From NCBI GenBank assembly GCA_036562185.1, contig DATCKN010000076.1, forward strand, positions 1 through 14,427: a stretch of 14,427 nucleotides of DNA, given 5' to 3'. The notes beneath the pieces were generated by a model. That model did no database searches and was not told the DNA's origin. It worked only from the letters and a program-made list of their open reading frames with translations. Made by a program: the position numbers and the translations under genes. Shown in pieces: positions 11,641 through 14,427 of the stretch. The stretch comes from Thermoclostridium sp036562185. Its GTDB lineage: Bacteria; Bacillota; Clostridia; DSM-8532. Position 1 is the stretch's first letter. Every line of letters begins with the position of its first letter.

Positions 11641-14427
11641 TCTTGGTGCCGGTATTGGGCCTTATAAGTTTGCAGTAAGAGTAGCTTTCAAAGAGGTAGA
11701 AGGCTATTCGACAATGATTGATGAATTCCGCTTTGAAGTTGCCGGTTTTAGTTTACCTGTTTTTCCCACTTATGTATACCTGAATGGATTCGGATTAGGT
11801 ATCAGTGGCCTTGCTGAAACCATAGCAGGTGGCTATGACGGGCTTCCTCCATTATCAGTATACGCTATGATCATGTTAACCATAGCACAGGCCTTTTATT
11901 TAAAAGGAGAAGTGTCAATATCGAAAGAGCATTTCGATATGACTATAACAGGAGCTCCGCAAAATTTTGATCAGATACAGATGATGGGTTATCTGAGTAT
12001 GAACTGGAGCGATGGCTTCATATCCGAAAGCATTGATATTGACAAGATTGTAGGAAAAGAATTTGAAATACCGACAAATATCGAAAGCGGCAGGTATAAA
12101 CTGAAGCTCGAGGTTAATTCCGTCAACGGATTAATTTATACTTCCGAGTTCGTAGATCTTGATGGAGATGTAGTTTCGGTAGGTAAAAACAAGGTCATCG
12201 AATTCACAAATCCAAACCAATTAAATGCGCCCACCAACGTTAAACTCATTCCGGCCGGAGACGGCGGCCTCCTTTTGGAAGCAGAAGTCGAAGACAGAGC
12301 AGATGGTGTCATATGCACAATATATGAGCAGGTAATTAAGGGATATAAAACGGTAAATGGTGTACAGCAGCCTGAATATGGTTACAGGGTAGTGGATGGT
12401 ATCGGCGGATACATACCGGCTGAAAAGGGAAAGATAAGCTCTGTCCTGAAAGGCAAGGTAACCCTGCTCGACAATAACGGGCTGCCAATAGAGAAAGACG
12501 GGTTAACACCAGGCAAGGCATACAGTGTGAAACTTGTAGCGGTGTCAAATAGCGAAGACAAACCCTATTTACCAAGTGAATACACACAGACAACCGATTA
12601 CGTATCAATACCGATCCCGAATCCACCTGTACTTGATGTAAAGATCACCCAGGCAGGGGACGGAAAAGAGCTTATTGAGAAGATAGATGAAAGTACCGGA
12701 TTCAAATACTTTAAATCGGTAGATCAGAATTTGCAGCTGGCTTATACCATAATAAATCCGGATGAAAATGATCCGAAGCTGAGCTCTTTTGAAACAGAAA
12801 TATATATTGACGACATGCTGTTCGATAAAAAAATCGAAAACAATAAAACCGCCGGATACAAAGGATATGCTTATTTCAGCCTGTCCGACGGGGAGCATTA
12901 TGTGAGAATCGTATCCAAAAACGGATATGGTGATAAGACTGTTTACAGTACAAAAATTGCCGTTGATGGCACCCCGCCTGAATTAAAGCTGGACAAGCCT
13001 AAAGTCGGAGAGCTTATAGATGTTGATTCCGGTATAACCATTTCGGGACGCACAGAGTATGGATCACAGGTATCGATAAGCATAGACGGCGGAGAGGAAT
13101 ATGTACTGGCAATCAATGATGTTAATTCCGACGGATCGTTTGAGGTTACAAGGCCTGTAACCGACAAAACCAAGCTTGAGTACGACGTTCGGATAAAAGT
13201 GGTTGATAATTCAGGAAATGTGACAGAAGCCGTTGTAAAGGTCAATAATGCAAAGATGCAGAATATGAAAGCCATAAAGCTGAAACACACTAAGAGTCAG
13301 GGCTCATCTGCAGTGGAAATCTATGCAGTAGCTCTGGACGGAAACGGGAATGAAATGTTCCGGATACCTAAGGAAACTCTCAACTGGCAGCTTTACGGCG
13401 ATGAGGACGGAAGTATTTACTTCGACAGGCGTCATCAGGAAAATGTTATCCTGATACCGGGAGATGATGAAGAGGATTATGCCGTAATGGCTTCCTGGGA
13501 AATCAGGGAGGATTTCAGCCTTACCGATGTCCTGATGAAGTCCGACATAACAGATGATTCACCTGAACCTGGTGAAGAGCCTGGCAGCAAGGGAGGTTCC
13601 GGTAAGGGCAAGACAGGAGTAATAGTTGATGACAGCATATACAGGGATGTCATTGCAGCATTCCGGAATGAAATGAGTGCTAAGGCCGATATATGGGCAG
13701 CTTCTGTCTACCCGCGCATTAACAATAATCTGAACAGGCAGGGCTTTAAAGTAAGCATTCCAATGGAGAGCCTTACTCAATCCGATTACTTGGTTTTTGC
13801 CAGAGATCCGGATACCTCAATGTATGAGTCAACCCTCGAGCAAGGCATGAAGTTCGTTTCGGATATTGTCCAGTTCCAGCTTCTGAAGCATGACAACGCA
13901 TTACCTGGGCAATATACCGTAACAATACCGTACGATGCATCAAAGGTAACGAATACGATGAAATTAAGCGTATATGCCTATAATGATCAATTGGGCAAAT
14001 GGATTCGGGTAATTGACAGTACGGTTAATCCGCTGACCCGGTCAGTGACATTTACCAGCCAGTATTATGGCAGGTTTGCAGTAATAGAAGACAGCAGAAA
14101 TGCTGGGTTCCAGGATGTTAACATTGATATGTGGTCGGCATCAAGAATCAATGCATTGACACTTGCCGGTATCATTAACGGCTATTACGGAAAAGACGGC
14201 CTGTTGTACTATGCACCAAAGAGAGATATCACACGTGGTGAATTTATCAAGCTGCTGGTGGCTTCAACAGGCGAAGAGCTGGATTCCAATGCTGATCTGT
14301 CGGTATTCGCTGATGCAGGCAGCGTTCCTGACTGGGTACTGCCATACATCAGGAAAGCTGTGGAAAAAGGCTGGGTGAAAGGCCGCGCAGCGAATGGCAA
14401 GCGCTACCTTGACGTGAACAGCCCGAT
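11636..14427 (+). CDS. Gene B piece 3: beta domains, Fn3/Ig modules and SLH repeats, 3' truncated by the window
   Basis: The second frame is open from 11636 to the window end, about 930 codons with no stop; the first ATG (11714) is internal. It begins with FDLGAGIGPYKFAVRV and continues the beta region (YVYLNGFGLGISGLAETI, GEVSISKEHFDMTITGAP). Next are an Fn3-like module (LNAPTNVKLIPAGDGG to about 12590) and another from PNPPVLDVKITQ. An Ig-like module follows (DGTPPELKLDKP to DNSGNVTEAVVKV, 12968-13240), then a beta module ending near 13555. A Gly/Lys linker (EEPGSKGGSGKGKTG) leads into a pre-SLH domain (SIYRDVIAAFRNEM, YTVTIPYDASK, YYGRFAVIED). The first SLH repeat (about 14102-14280) has FQDVN, then GIINGYYG and ITRGEFIKLL; a second begins at about 14299 (VFADAGSVPDWVLPYI, VEKGWVKG) and is cut off. 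A third is expected. Confidence 0.88.

Larger units (their letters stand above)
9284..14427 (+). pseudogene. Gene B (reconstructed): giant SLH-anchored surface protein, interrupted by two single-base frame changes, 3' end outside the window
   Basis: Joined across two frame changes, this gene gives at least 1714 residues and is still open at the window edge. Order: signal peptide, a beta-sandwich N-terminal domain, a large beta-rich middle region broken by two Ser/Gly/Pro linkers, Fn3-like and Ig-like modules (about 12220-13250), another beta module, a short Gly/Lys linker, a pre-SLH domain ending YYGRFAVIED, then SLH repeats from about 14102. SLH repeats bind pyruvylated secondary wall polymer in Gram-positive cells, so B is probably held on the wall. 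One base is missing at 10015-10017 (C run) and one T is extra at 11635-11638. The breaks lie between segments that match in style and have no other stops, so sequencing indels are the simplest reading. Confidence 0.72.

Overview
The window looks like chromosomal DNA of a low-GC, endospore-forming Firmicute, most likely a member of the Clostridia. The evidence is an alpha/beta-type small acid-soluble spore protein gene, strong AGGAGG-like ribosome sites, a canonical TTGACA/TATACT promoter, two serine tRNAs with encoded CCA, and an S-layer homology (SLH) surface protein. The genus is not determined; a relative of the cellulolytic Clostridia is a guess from gene style only.

Layout. Bases 1-185 are the 3' end of nadC (NAD biosynthesis), closed by a strong terminator at 315-349. 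The non-coding stretch 186-747 holds a dense cluster of DnaA boxes: five consensus sites and at least four one-mismatch sites within 246-594. It may be part of, or close to, the replication origin. A two-CBS-domain protein (748-1197) and a spore protein (1292-1474) follow, the latter ending in interlocking inverted repeats. A promoter then drives tRNA-Ser(UGA) and tRNA-Ser(GCU), with a terminator at 2002-2036.

Bases 2037-2928 contain no convincing large gene. They hold a promoter-like region with direct and inverted repeats (2365-2432), a short ORF with a good ribosome site (2474-2554), and a potentially structured leader (2710-2847).

The rest, 2929-14427, is two giant genes on the plus strand, 70 bp apart and probably one operon. 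Gene A (2929-9213, about 2095 aa when reconstructed) has a signal peptide and a long chain of Ig-like beta-sandwich repeats with DxAGN-type motifs. One repeat carries a large acidic, Tyr-rich, apparently helical insertion. Gene B (9284 to beyond the window end, more than 1714 aa) has a signal peptide, beta-rich domains split by Ser/Gly linkers, Fn3/Ig-like modules and C-terminal SLH repeats that would anchor it to the cell wall. Together they suggest a large surface structure, with A the long stalk-like partner and B the wall-anchored one.

Both giant genes are broken by single-base frame changes: three in A (near 3160, 3293-3298 and 7971) and two in B (near 10016 and 11635). All lie in short homopolymers, and coding is uninterrupted on either side. 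This pattern fits sequencing or assembly indels best; recent pseudogenisation or phase variation are the alternatives. Gene products are therefore listed both as whole reconstructed genes and as the reading-frame pieces present.
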